Positions 1-5,861 of a DNA stretch of 9,205 bases are shown here, in pieces; the stretch's first letter is position 1; every line of letters starts with the position of its first letter. The DNA is taken from NCBI GenBank assembly GCA_028276205.1, contig JAPYWU010000049.1, forward strand, positions 1-9,205. The letters run 5' to 3'. The notes beneath the pieces were generated by a model. It ran no database searches. It was given only the letters and a program-made list of their open reading frames with translations, and was not told the origin of the DNA. This DNA is from Dictyoglomaceae bacterium (GTDB lineage Bacteria > Dictyoglomota > Dictyoglomia > Dictyoglomales > Dictyoglomaceae). Made by a program: the position numbers and the translations under genes.

Positions 1-230
1 TCACAAGCAAGTCCTTTCATATGTTTGGAATTTGCTACTCCTCCTACTTCTTTGTTGTGTTTTTCACAACGATATCCACTTGTAATTTTTATTTTTCCTT
101 TTGCCATAGAATATAATTTTTCCATTTCTTCAAGAAGGGATGGGTGTATCATTACTCTTTTGCAACATGTGCATTGAAAATCTTTTAGGTAGAAATTTTT
201 TGATATTTTAATCTCATTTATTTCAGGCAT
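1..230 (-). CDS. M15-family (Peptidase_M15_3-like) peptidase, N-terminal part, runs off left edge
   Basis: This is a partial gene: 76 codons plus two bases are visible and the 3' end is outside the window. The protein opens with a 'F-x-C-x-C-C' stretch (C20, C22, C23), then a helix, then SGYRC (residues 51-55), HN (58-59), VGG (62-64) and SKHMKGLAC (68-76). This is the layout of small zinc D-Ala-D-Ala carboxypeptidase/endopeptidases of family M15, where SxHxxGxAxD supplies a His and an Asp zinc ligand. Here the His is H70, and the Asp would be the next codon, whose first two bases GA are the last seen. Known members cut peptide cross-links in peptidoglycan, and many come from phages. No signal peptide is visible. 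The start ATG is preceded by AAGGAGG six bases upstream and overlaps the preceding gene by 8 bp, so translation is probably coupled to it. The family call is fairly sure; the biological role is inferred. Confidence 0.82.
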   Translation of the reverse strand, partial: MPEINEIKISKNFYLKDFQCTCCKRVMIHPSLLEEMEKLYSMAKGKIKITSGYRCEKHNKEVGGVANSKHMKGLAC

Positions 231-453
231 TTTTGTCCTCCTTATGTTCAAGACCTATTATTACTTTTGAGATAATCAAGGGAATTAAATGTTTTTCAAA
301 AAATATAGGTAAGCATTCTGGGCATACAGGATTTTCATCTATAAAAAATATAAAATTTTTCTTTTGGCCACATATTTTGCATGTATAGCTTGGAAATGTT
401 TGATATAGGAAACTAAATTTAAATTGTGCTCTTTTTACCAAGTTCTCAAACAT
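223..453 (-). CDS. Small four-cysteine zinc-ribbon-like protein, unknown function
   Basis: I do not recognise this 76-aa protein. It has a basic, aromatic N-terminus (residues 1-24), a C-x2-C pair at C25/C28 (CKIC), a stretch rich in Phe and Ile, and a second C-x2-C pair at C44/C47 (CPEC). Fifteen residues separate the pairs, the pattern of a small zinc ribbon. Residues 49-67 are hydrophobic (PIFFEKHLIPLIISKVIIG) but contain Glu, Lys and His, so a true membrane span is doubtful. The C-terminus is charged. I chose ATG at 453 because GAAAGGAG lies nine bases upstream. A GTG at 495 in the same frame would run through a hairpin and has no SD at the right distance. It lies between a DUF2922 gene and an M15 peptidase gene on the same strand and overlaps the latter. 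Metal or nucleic-acid binding is possible but unproved. Confidence 0.72.
   Translation of the reverse strand: MFENLVKRAQFKFSFLYQTFPSYTCKICGQKKNFIFFIDENPVCPECLPIFFEKHLIPLIISKVIIGLEHKEDKNA
237..243 (-). promoter_or_regulatory. Ribosome binding site of the M15 peptidase gene
   Basis: AAGGAGG on the minus strand lies inside the 3' end of the zinc-ribbon gene, six bases before ATG 230. It supports a real start there despite the 8-bp overlap. Confidence 0.8.
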
Positions 454-462
454 GTTTATATT

Positions 463-470
463 CTCCTTTC
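463..470 (-). promoter_or_regulatory. Ribosome binding site deciding the zinc-ribbon gene start
   Basis: GAAAGGAG on the minus strand lies nine bases before ATG 453. This favours a 76-aa product over the longer GTG form from 495. Confidence 0.75.
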
Positions 471-474
471 TTTT

Positions 475-497
475 GGGTGGAGGTATCACCTCCACCC
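475..497. repeat. Perfect inverted repeat (10-bp stem, 3-nt loop) in the DUF2922/zinc-ribbon gap
   Basis: GGGTGGAGGT at 475-484 and ACCTCCACCC at 488-497 are exact reverse complements around a 3-base loop. The stem is very GC-rich for this DNA. In the minus-strand transcript it starts seven bases after the DUF2922 stop. It is followed by AAAAG and then the SD of the next gene, so it lacks the U-tract of a standard terminator. It could slow decay of the upstream mRNA, act as a processing site, or lower expression of the two downstream genes. The minus-strand arm also spells GGAGGTGAT, an SD-like string with no start codon at a usable distance. Confidence 0.85.
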
Positions 498-504
498 TTT
501 AAGT

Positions 505-735
505 TTAGTCGTAGTAATCGCTAATATTTGTTTCTATTATTCTTGCGTCAACTTTTTCTACCAGATCTCCTGTTCTTCCCTGAAATATGTTTTGATTTAT
601 TATTGTATCCATAGCACTTAAGATTTGGGCTTCTGTTAAATCATCCTTTGGATCAGAGATTCTTATGGTAAAGTTGCTTCCCCCACTGTCTCTAAATATC
701 ATCCTTACATATTTTCTTGTGGAATAAGTAGCCAT
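505..735 (-). CDS. DUF2922 family protein
   Basis: This 76-aa protein matches, by memory, the DUF2922 family of small uncharacterised proteins common in Firmicutes and relatives. Visible features are an N-terminal beta-rich half (KYVRMIF, then NFTIRISDPKDDL), a TEAQILSAMDTII helix at about residues 34-46, a short variable loop containing GRTG, and a final strand (VEKVDARIIETN) followed by an acidic tail ending in Asp. It has no signal peptide, membrane span or catalytic motif. ATG at 735 is preceded by TAAGGAGG with seven bases of spacing. It follows the DUF1659 gene by 25 bp and is almost certainly co-transcribed with it. The two families are often found side by side, with no established function. 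It could be a structural or scaffold subunit, but nothing here proves that. Confidence 0.8.
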   Translation of the reverse strand: MATYSTRKYVRMIFRDSGGSNFTIRISDPKDDLTEAQILSAMDTIINQNIFQGRTGDLVEKVDARIIETNISDYYD

Positions 736-760
736 CTTTATACCTCCTTACTTTTTAGTT

Positions 761-982
761 TTAGGCTTCAGATAACTCTTCATCATTGGTTCTTATGACT
801 TTAACTACTGGAAATTTTTGAAGAGATCCTAAAGCTTGAGCTACTGTATATACTGCTTCATCTGATACATCTGCTTTTACATTGTTGAAGCTTCTGTTTC
901 TTAATACTGGATTTCCTTGCTGGATTCCTACTTGTACTCGGAGAATAAGGCGGGAATTATAAGCCAAACTCTGTACTGCCAT
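761..982 (-). CDS. DUF1659 family protein
   Basis: This 73-aa protein has the look of DUF1659 (Pfam), a small uncharacterised family of Firmicutes-type bacteria. It shows an N-terminal strand with SRLILRVQVG, a turn, the segment RSFNNVKADVSDEAVYTVAQALGSLQ (quoted in parts: RSFNNVKADVS then DEAVYTVAQALGSLQ, about residues 30-55), and a last strand VVKVIRTNDEEL. I placed the start at ATG 982, because AAAGGAGG sits seven bases upstream. A longer in-frame form from 1039 would translate the SD itself and add 19 residues of no family character. It is the first gene of the minus-strand cluster and faces the divergent DUF4139 gene. I could not pick out a convincing promoter for it. It is the same size as the DUF2922 protein next door and has a similar secondary-structure order, so the two may form a pair. 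Confidence 0.8.
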   Translation of the reverse strand: MAVQSLAYNSRLILRVQVGIQQGNPVLRNRSFNNVKADVSDEAVYTVAQALGSLQKFPVVKVIRTNDEELSEA

Positions 983-989
983 TTTTTCA

Positions 990-997
990 CCTCCTTT
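990..997 (-). promoter_or_regulatory. Ribosome binding site deciding the DUF1659 gene start
   Basis: AAAGGAGG on the minus strand lies seven bases before ATG 982, which rules against the longer in-frame start at 1039. Confidence 0.8.
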
Positions 998-1045
998 CTT
1001 TTGGCTTTCTATTAAATAAATCCTTGGGGTGGGTGACATAAAATG

Positions 1046-1054
1046 TGGTATAAT
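1046..1054 (+). promoter_or_regulatory. Extended -10 promoter for the DUF4139 gene
   Basis: TGGTATAAT is a perfect extended -10 element (TG-n-TATAAT). No good -35 hexamer lies 16-18 bases upstream; the nearest TTG-like string is TTGGGG at 1024-1029, with a 19-base spacer. Transcription would start near 1061 and give a leader of about 25 nt. The same nine bases form the -10 region of the phoU promoter. It lies in the gap between divergent genes. Confidence 0.7.
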
Positions 1055-1085
1055 TTAGAAAATTTCTTTATAGGGGGTAATGATA

Positions 1086-2201
1086 ATGATAAAAATATCC
1101 ATATTTTTAATTATTTTTATGCTTTTTATTCTTTCCTATTCCTTTTCTCAGAATTTAACTATCTATCAGAAAAATTTTGCTGTAGTATCTCTTGAGAAAG
1201 AGGTAAAACTTACAAAGGGAGTTAATTTTATAACCTTGGATGAAATACCTCAAAGTGTAGGTGTGGGAAACTTTTTTATATATTCAAGTAAGGGAAATAG
1301 AATCTTAGAGGTTTTGTATCCTCCAACTGGAGTTTTTATTTATTCATCCGAAGATATGGATGACATTTTAAAGATTGTTTATATTCTTCCAAATATTAGT
1401 TGGAATGCTGTTCATTCCCTTTTTATTTATAAGGATAAATTAAGATTTTCTTCTGATATTTATATACAAAATAGGTCTGATATGAGTTTTCAAAAGGTGA
1501 AGCTTTCTGTTTTAGCAGGAGAAATAAATATGGAGAGAGGATATCAGGAAATACTACCAGAAAAAAGTTTAGATATTCTTGCTAATCGTGCTTTTTCTGA
1601 AGCAGATTTAAAAGAGGTTGAGGGGTATAAATTATTTGATCTTCCAGGTGAATATAGTTTAGCTAAAGGGAGTACAAAGATTATTCCTATTATAGATGCA
1701 GAATTAAAGAATGCTGTTAAGAAATATGTTTTTCAATATGGAAAAGTTTATATCATATGGAATGTGGATAATAAAAATGAGAATGGGCTTGGAATTCCTA
1801 TACCTATGGGAAATCTTAATATTTTTGAAGTGGTAGGAGGTAAGGTAATCTTTTTAGGAGAAAGTAGTATACCCAATGTAGCAGTTGGAGAAAAAATAGA
1901 GGTAACACAAGGTGTTGATTTTGATATAAAGGGAGAGAGAAAGGTTTTAGAGAGTAAGCAGAGAATTGAAGGGAAATATGAGATTAAGGAAGCAAAGGTT
2001 TCAGTAGAGATAAGAAATAGTAAGAAGGAAGATGTAACTGTAGAGGTTAAGGAGTTTATTTATGAGGACAATGTGGAAATTGTTTCCTCTAATTTTTCTT
2101 ATGAAAAGATAGATAAAAATACTTTTGTATTTTATGTAAAGGTGAAAGGGGAAAGCTCTGCTATATTGGTTTATAATTATACTTCAAAGAGGCTAAGATA
2201 G
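1086..2201 (+). CDS. Exported DUF4139 domain protein
   Basis: The 371-aa product begins with a hydrophobic export signal (about residues 2-20) ending in SYSFSQN, so it is probably secreted or surface-attached. After that (373-aa numbering from the ATG at 1080) it follows the DUF4139 pattern: LTIYQKNFAVVS at 26-37, a central WNAVHSLFIY (108-117), NRSDMSFQKVKLSVLAGEIN (131-150), YKLFDLPGEYSLAKGSTKI (183-201), GLGIPIPMGNLNIFE (236-250), GVDFDIKGERKV (278-289) and VEIRNSKKEDVTVEV (309-323). DUF4139 proteins are mostly beta-sheet with no assigned enzymatic activity. Many carry an extra N-terminal DUF4140 coiled-coil part, which this short form lacks. I prefer ATG 1086 over ATG 1080, because AGGGGG at 1072-1077 is eight bases from the former and two from the latter. 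It lies 26 bp before the polyferredoxin gene. Function is unknown. Confidence 0.75.
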   Translation: MIKISIFLIIFMLFILSYSFSQNLTIYQKNFAVVSLEKEVKLTKGVNFITLDEIPQSVGVGNFFIYSSKGNRILEVLYPPTGVFIYSSEDMDDILKIVYILPNISWNAVHSLFIYKDKLRFSSDIYIQNRSDMSFQKVKLSVLAGEINMERGYQEILPEKSLDILANRAFSEADLKEVEGYKLFDLPGEYSLAKGSTKIIPIIDAELKNAVKKYVFQYGKVYIIWNVDNKNENGLGIPIPMGNLNIFEVVGGKVIFLGESSIPNVAVGEKIEVTQGVDFDIKGERKVLESKQRIEGKYEIKEAKVSVEIRNSKKEDVTVEVKEFIYEDNVEIVSSNFSYEKIDKNTFVFYVKVKGESSAILVYNYTSKRLR

Positions 2202-2214
2202 TAACTTTTTGTAG

Positions 2215-2220
2215 TATAAT
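2215..2220 (+). promoter_or_regulatory. Candidate -10 element giving a leaderless polyferredoxin mRNA
   Basis: TATAAT stands alone in the 26-bp gap after the DUF4139 stop. Its last base is seven bases before 2227, so transcription would begin at 2227 or 2228, the A of the polyferredoxin ATG. No SD precedes that ATG, which agrees with a leaderless message. A matching -35 hexamer is not visible, so the promoter is tentative. Confidence 0.45.
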
Positions 2221-2227
2221 TTATCCT

Positions 2228-3001
2228 ATGAAGAAAAAGGGTATATTTAAAAAACGGAGTTTTTGGCAGACAATAAGTCTTCTTATTGTAAATTCCTATT
2301 TCTTAGCTCCTTGGGGTAAATATATACCTGTGCCGGTTTTTAATTGTTATTCTTGTCCTTTGGCAAGTTTTGCTTGTCCTATTGGTACTCTTCAGCATTT
2401 TATAGTGCTTCATCAGTTTCCCTTTTTTACCATTGGTATTCTTTTTCTTTCGGGCATACTTCTTGGGAGATATTTTTGTGGTTGGCTTTGTCCTTTTGGA
2501 TTTATTCAAGACCTTCTTTATAAGGTTCCAGTGAGAAAGATAAGGGTAGAAAATAGATTTGCTACTTTTATAAGATGGAGTATTCTTATTATTCTTGTGA
2601 TTTTGATCCCTTATTTTACTCTTGAACCATGGTTTTGTAAGCTTTGTCCTGCAGGTACCTTGGAGGCTGGAATACCTCAGATCCTAATTCATCCTCCTCT
2701 TAGAAATCTTATTGGGTTTTTGTTTGCTATTAAGATCTTCCTTCTTATTTTATTTATCATTTCTTCCATGTTTATATCTCGTCCTTTTTGTAGATTTATA
2801 TGTCCTCTTGGTACTATCCTTTCTGTTTTCAATAAAATTTCCTTTTATCATTTAGAAGTAAAGCCTACCTGTCCTTCCTGTAGTTTATGTAAGACGAAAT
2901 GTCCTGTAAATATAGAGGTTAATGAGGACCCTAATTCTCCTCATTGCATTAGATGTCATGAATGTTTCACTTGTGGACAGGTAGAATGGAAAATCAAGTA
3001 G
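2228..3001 (+). CDS. Membrane polyferredoxin, 4Fe-4S binding protein of the NapH/YccM type
   Basis: The 257-aa protein has about four membrane segments (near residues 13-28, 66-83, 113-131 and 160-183) and 17 cysteines. It carries the repeated CxxxCP-G signatures of membrane iron-sulfur proteins such as NapH, NosR and CcoG: CGWLCPFG at 84-91 and CRFICPLG at 188-195. A further C-x2-CP-AG lies at 137-143, and an N-terminal C-x2-CP-x6-CPIG lies at 40-53. The cytoplasmic tail holds CPSCSLCKTKCP (215-226) and CIRCHECFTCG (240-250), which look like two 4Fe-4S sites. Its job is probably to move electrons across or along the membrane, but its partner cannot be named: no napG, nosR, flavoprotein or oxidoreductase gene is adjacent. 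There is no SD before the ATG. The next gene follows after 16 bp. The family call is firm; the specific role is not. Confidence 0.85.
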   Translation: MKKKGIFKKRSFWQTISLLIVNSYFLAPWGKYIPVPVFNCYSCPLASFACPIGTLQHFIVLHQFPFFTIGILFLSGILLGRYFCGWLCPFGFIQDLLYKVPVRKIRVENRFATFIRWSILIILVILIPYFTLEPWFCKLCPAGTLEAGIPQILIHPPLRNLIGFLFAIKIFLLILFIISSMFISRPFCRFICPLGTILSVFNKISFYHLEVKPTCPSCSLCKTKCPVNIEVNEDPNSPHCIRCHECFTCGQVEWKIK

Positions 3002-3005
3002 TAAA

Positions 3006-3013
3006 GAGGGTGA
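3006..3013 (+). promoter_or_regulatory. Ribosome binding site supporting a TTG start
   Basis: GAGGGTGA lies in the 16-bp gap after the polyferredoxin stop, about seven bases (counted from GAGGG) before TTG 3018. It justifies the TTG start of the metallo-beta-lactamase gene, whose second residue onward (RITFLGAAGEVTGS) is the usual family N-terminus. Confidence 0.75.
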
Positions 3014-3017
3014 TATT

Positions 3018-4565
3018 TTGAGAATAACTTTTTTAGGAGCTGCAGGCGAGGTTACAGGGTCTTGTTTCCTTTTGGAGAATAATAAGAAATATCTTGTGGA
3101 TTGTGGTATATTTCAAGGAAAATCTGAAAATGAAAATGAAGCACCTTTTCCCTTTGATCCTAAGGTTATTTCTGGGGTGATTCTTACTCATGCTCATTTG
3201 GATCATTCGGGAAGGATTCCTAAGCTTGTAAAGGAAGGATTCAAGGGTAAGATTTATGCCACCTATCCTACTATAGAACTTTGTGAGATTCTATGGTTAG
3301 ATACTGTAAAACTTATGAAAGAGGAAGTAGAAAGAATAAACAGGAAAAATCTTAGATCGGGTAAGCCTCTTATAGAGCCTCTTTATACGGAAAAGGAAGT
3401 AGAAATGGCCATGAAACTTTTTGAACCAGTACCCTATGATGAAATGTTAGATCTTAACGATATAAAAGTAAGGTTTAGGGATTCTGCTCATATACTTGGT
3501 GCATCTTCCTTGGAGTTATGGGGAGATAATACTAAGATAGTTTTTTCTGGAGATGTGGGACCACAAAATAATGTAATGGAAGGAACTCCCTCTATTATTG
3601 AGGGGGCAGATTATGTGGTAATTGAGTCTACTTATGGTGATAGGCTTCATAAGTCTTTGGAAGATACAAGAAAAGAATTTGAATCAGTTATTTTGGAGGC
3701 GGTAAATAGTGGAGGAAAGATACTTATACCTTCCTTTGTTGTGGACAGGGCTCAAAGGGTAATATATGAAATTATGCTTTTATCATATAAATACCCATTC
3801 TTAACAAAAATCCCCATATTTTTTGATAGTCCTATGGGTAAAAAGGTTACAGAGGTTTATGAAAGACATAGCAATCTTCTTTCAGGAGAAATTCAGAAAT
3901 ATTTTCTTGAGGGTATAAGTCCTTTTCAACTTAAAAATTTAAGATTTTTATCCACTCCTGATGAATCCAAAAGTATAAATGATCTTGATATGGGAATTAT
4001 TATTGCAGGTAGTGGAATGTGTACGGGAGGAAGAATTCTTCACCATTTAAAGCATAATTTATGGAAGGAAAATACCCATTTGATTTTTGTGGGTTATCAA
4101 GCAGAAGGCACATTGGGAAGAAGAATTGTAGATGGAGAGAAAAAGGTACATGTGATGGGAGAAGAGATAACAGTAAGGGCTAAAATTCATACTATAAATG
4201 GATTTTCTGCTCATGCGGATCAAAAGGATCTTTTAACTTGGACAGATAATTTTCAGAGCGATCCTACCTTTATCATAGTACATGGAGAGCCTAAGGCTTC
4301 TCAAACCCTTGGACAGTTATTACAACTTAAGGGAAGAAAGACCATTATTCCTACCTATGCCCAAACCTTAGATTTAGAAAAGAAAGAAATTATAACTCCT
4401 AAGGTTACCCCAAAAATTGATGTATATTCTTTAATCTCTGATTTAGAAAACTACATTGCAAAATTTAAGTCCCAAACAATTCCTCAGGACATGGATACCT
4501 ATTCTCTTTTAAATTCTGCCTTGATTCTTCTTAAAGAGATAGATAAAAGGAGCACAAATATATGA
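3018..4565 (+). CDS. Beta-CASP metallo-beta-lactamase fold protein, probable RNA nuclease (COG1236/YSH1-like)
   Basis: The 515-aa protein has a complete N-terminal metallo-beta-lactamase core. The zinc motif is THAHLDHSG (H58, H60, D62, H63), followed by SAH (H158) and FSGD (D179). The beta-CASP insert then begins with ESTYGDR (203-209) and includes IPSFVVDRAQ (237-246) and GSGMCTGGRILHHL (331-344). The polypeptide closes the fold with TINGFSAHADQ (392-402, H399). This is the arrangement of CPSF73-like bacterial and archaeal enzymes, which cut or trim RNA in the cytoplasm. All metal ligands I can place are present. About 100 residues follow the last motif, consistent with a normal-length family member with a C-terminal extension. 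Translation starts at TTG. It overlaps the M28 peptidase gene by 4 bp (ATGA), so the two are translationally coupled. RNase activity is inferred from family, not shown here. Confidence 0.88.
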   Translation: MRITFLGAAGEVTGSCFLLENNKKYLVDCGIFQGKSENENEAPFPFDPKVISGVILTHAHLDHSGRIPKLVKEGFKGKIYATYPTIELCEILWLDTVKLMKEEVERINRKNLRSGKPLIEPLYTEKEVEMAMKLFEPVPYDEMLDLNDIKVRFRDSAHILGASSLELWGDNTKIVFSGDVGPQNNVMEGTPSIIEGADYVVIESTYGDRLHKSLEDTRKEFESVILEAVNSGGKILIPSFVVDRAQRVIYEIMLLSYKYPFLTKIPIFFDSPMGKKVTEVYERHSNLLSGEIQKYFLEGISPFQLKNLRFLSTPDESKSINDLDMGIIIAGSGMCTGGRILHHLKHNLWKENTHLIFVGYQAEGTLGRRIVDGEKKVHVMGEEITVRAKIHTINGFSAHADQKDLLTWTDNFQSDPTFIIVHGEPKASQTLGQLLQLKGRKTIIPTYAQTLDLEKKEIITPKVTPKIDVYSLISDLENYIAKFKSQTIPQDMDTYSLLNSALILLKEIDKRSTNI

Positions 4566-5809
4566 GAATTATAACTTTAATTTTAGCCTTTTGCCTTCTT
4601 TTTGTATCCTCTTTATCTTCATATGTTAAGGGAGATTATGCACTAAATGTGATTTATGAACTTTCTGATAAAAAATATATGGGTAGGCAAGCAGGAACAT
4701 TAGAAAATAGGGACGCTATTAATTTTTTGTCTTCAGAATTGGATAAGATAAATGTTAGTAATTATTTTTTGCAGGATTTTCCCGTAGAAGTTTATGATCT
4801 AAAGGATATGCCCGAATTTACCATAAAATATAATCAGAAGATAAGAAAATTTAAATATAGGGAGGATTTTAGGGATAGATTTTCAGGAAGCTGGAAAGTG
4901 GAAGCTCCTATTGAAGTGGATGTTAAAAATATTAAAGATAATTTTTGGCTTACAGATTATAGGAATGGAGTTACTAAATCTCAGGTTGTTGCCTCTATTT
5001 ATAGCGCTAAGGGAGTAATCTTGGGTGTGCCCAAAGATATGACAGAATTAATTTTTGAAAAATCCATGTTTTTTCAAAATAGCAATCTACCTGTAATTTA
5101 CATTTCTTCTCAAGTTTTTCAGAGTATAAAGGATCTTTTGGATAAAAATCAAAAAGTAATAGGTTATTATAGGATTGAGTATGATAAAAGATTAGAAAAA
5201 GCTTATAATCTTATTTTTTATGTACCATCAAAGGTGAAAAATGATAGAGTTTTATTAATTTCTGCCCATGTGGATCATGTAGGAAAAGATCCTGATAATA
5301 CCTTTTTCCCAGGTGCCAATGATAATGCCTCAGGTGTTGGAGTTTTAATGGAGATAGCGAAATTAATCTTAGAAAAAGGTAATAATTATCCTTTTGATAT
5401 ATTGTTCTTAATAACAAATGCAGAGGAGAAAGGCCTTTTAGGAGCAAAATACTTTGCGGAAAATTCTCCTATTCCTCTAAATAATATATTTTTAAATATA
5501 AATTTAGACTGTGTAGGAAGGGGAAAGTTCTTAACAGTAGGTTATAATACATATGCTGAGAAATATGTCAAAAAATTGAGGGTTTCTGCAAATTTTGTAA
5601 AGGATTATTATCTGTCCGATTCAGATCAATATATCTTTCATCTTCTTGAGATTCCTGTTCTCTTTTTTATAAGAAGTGATTCAGGAGGATACATTCCTGA
5701 TCTTCATCAAAAGTCTGATACGAGAGAAAAGATTCCAAGAGAAAATTTGGTAGAAACAATAGATTTGTTCTTTAATATATTAGATGATATGACTTTAAAA
5801 TTTTTTTAA
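4562..5809 (+). CDS. Exported M28-family zinc aminopeptidase
   Basis: The 415-aa protein starts with a signal sequence (hydrophobic residues 3-18, ending SSLSS), so it probably acts outside the cytoplasm. The M28 di-zinc site is complete: AHVDHVG (H236, D238), PGANDNASG (D254, bridging), NAEEKGLLGA (E288/E289, catalytic and zinc-binding), NLDCVG (D316) and LHQKSDT (H382). Between residues about 110 and 215 lies an insert typical of the PA-like domain region in this family, ending before the catalytic half. Such enzymes remove N-terminal residues from peptides and would help the cell feed on protein. An SD (AAAAGGAG, 4545-4552) lies nine bases before the ATG, inside the upstream gene, and the start overlaps that gene's stop by 4 bp. 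I see no cysteine-based lipobox suited to a lipoprotein. Substrate preference cannot be read from the sequence. Confidence 0.88.
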   Translation: MRIITLILAFCLLFVSSLSSYVKGDYALNVIYELSDKKYMGRQAGTLENRDAINFLSSELDKINVSNYFLQDFPVEVYDLKDMPEFTIKYNQKIRKFKYREDFRDRFSGSWKVEAPIEVDVKNIKDNFWLTDYRNGVTKSQVVASIYSAKGVILGVPKDMTELIFEKSMFFQNSNLPVIYISSQVFQSIKDLLDKNQKVIGYYRIEYDKRLEKAYNLIFYVPSKVKNDRVLLISAHVDHVGKDPDNTFFPGANDNASGVGVLMEIAKLILEKGNNYPFDILFLITNAEEKGLLGAKYFAENSPIPLNNIFLNINLDCVGRGKFLTVGYNTYAEKYVKKLRVSANFVKDYYLSDSDQYIFHLLEIPVLFFIRSDSGGYIPDLHQKSDTREKIPRENLVETIDLFFNILDDMTLKFF

Positions 5810-5814
5810 TTTAC

Positions 5815-5843
5815 TTTACGATTGATTTTATTAAAATTAAAAT
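5815..5843 (+). promoter_or_regulatory. Candidate promoter for pstCAB
   Basis: TTTACG at 5815-5820 (four of six matches to the -35 consensus) and TAAAAT at 5838-5843 (five of six to the -10 consensus) are 17 bases apart. Transcription would start near 5850. The region is almost pure A/T, which weakens the call. Four T-rich hexamers spaced 11 bp apart (5804, 5815, 5826, 5837) recall PhoP-type direct repeats but could be chance. Confidence 0.4.
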
Positions 5844-5861
5844 AAGGATAGTTTAGTTTTT

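Noticed and set aside
454..495. Longer zinc-ribbon protein from GTG 495
   Set aside because: The GTG lies inside the hairpin and lacks an SD, while ATG 453 has GAAAGGAG nine bases upstream.
424..621. Plus-strand reading frame across the zinc-ribbon and DUF2922 genes
   Set aside because: It has no SD, overlaps two better-supported genes, and its Tyr/Cys/Ser-rich sequence has no family look.
983..1039. N-terminal extension of the DUF1659 protein from an upstream ATG
   Set aside because: It would translate the strong SD and add residues that do not resemble the family; ATG 982 has ideal spacing.
1000..1080. Minus-strand promoter for the DUF1659 cluster
   Set aside because: Several AT-rich -10-like strings exist, but none has a -35 at the right distance or an extended TG, so I could not choose one.
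2303..2509. Antisense reading frame rich in Lys and Arg within the polyferredoxin gene
   Set aside because: It opposes a clearly conserved gene, has no recognisable motif, and its composition is that expected from the reverse complement of a membrane protein gene.
5790..5812. T-run after the M28 gene as a terminator
   Set aside because: The T-tract is preceded by only a weak A/T stem (TTAAAA with TTTTAA), so a rho-independent terminator is not supported.
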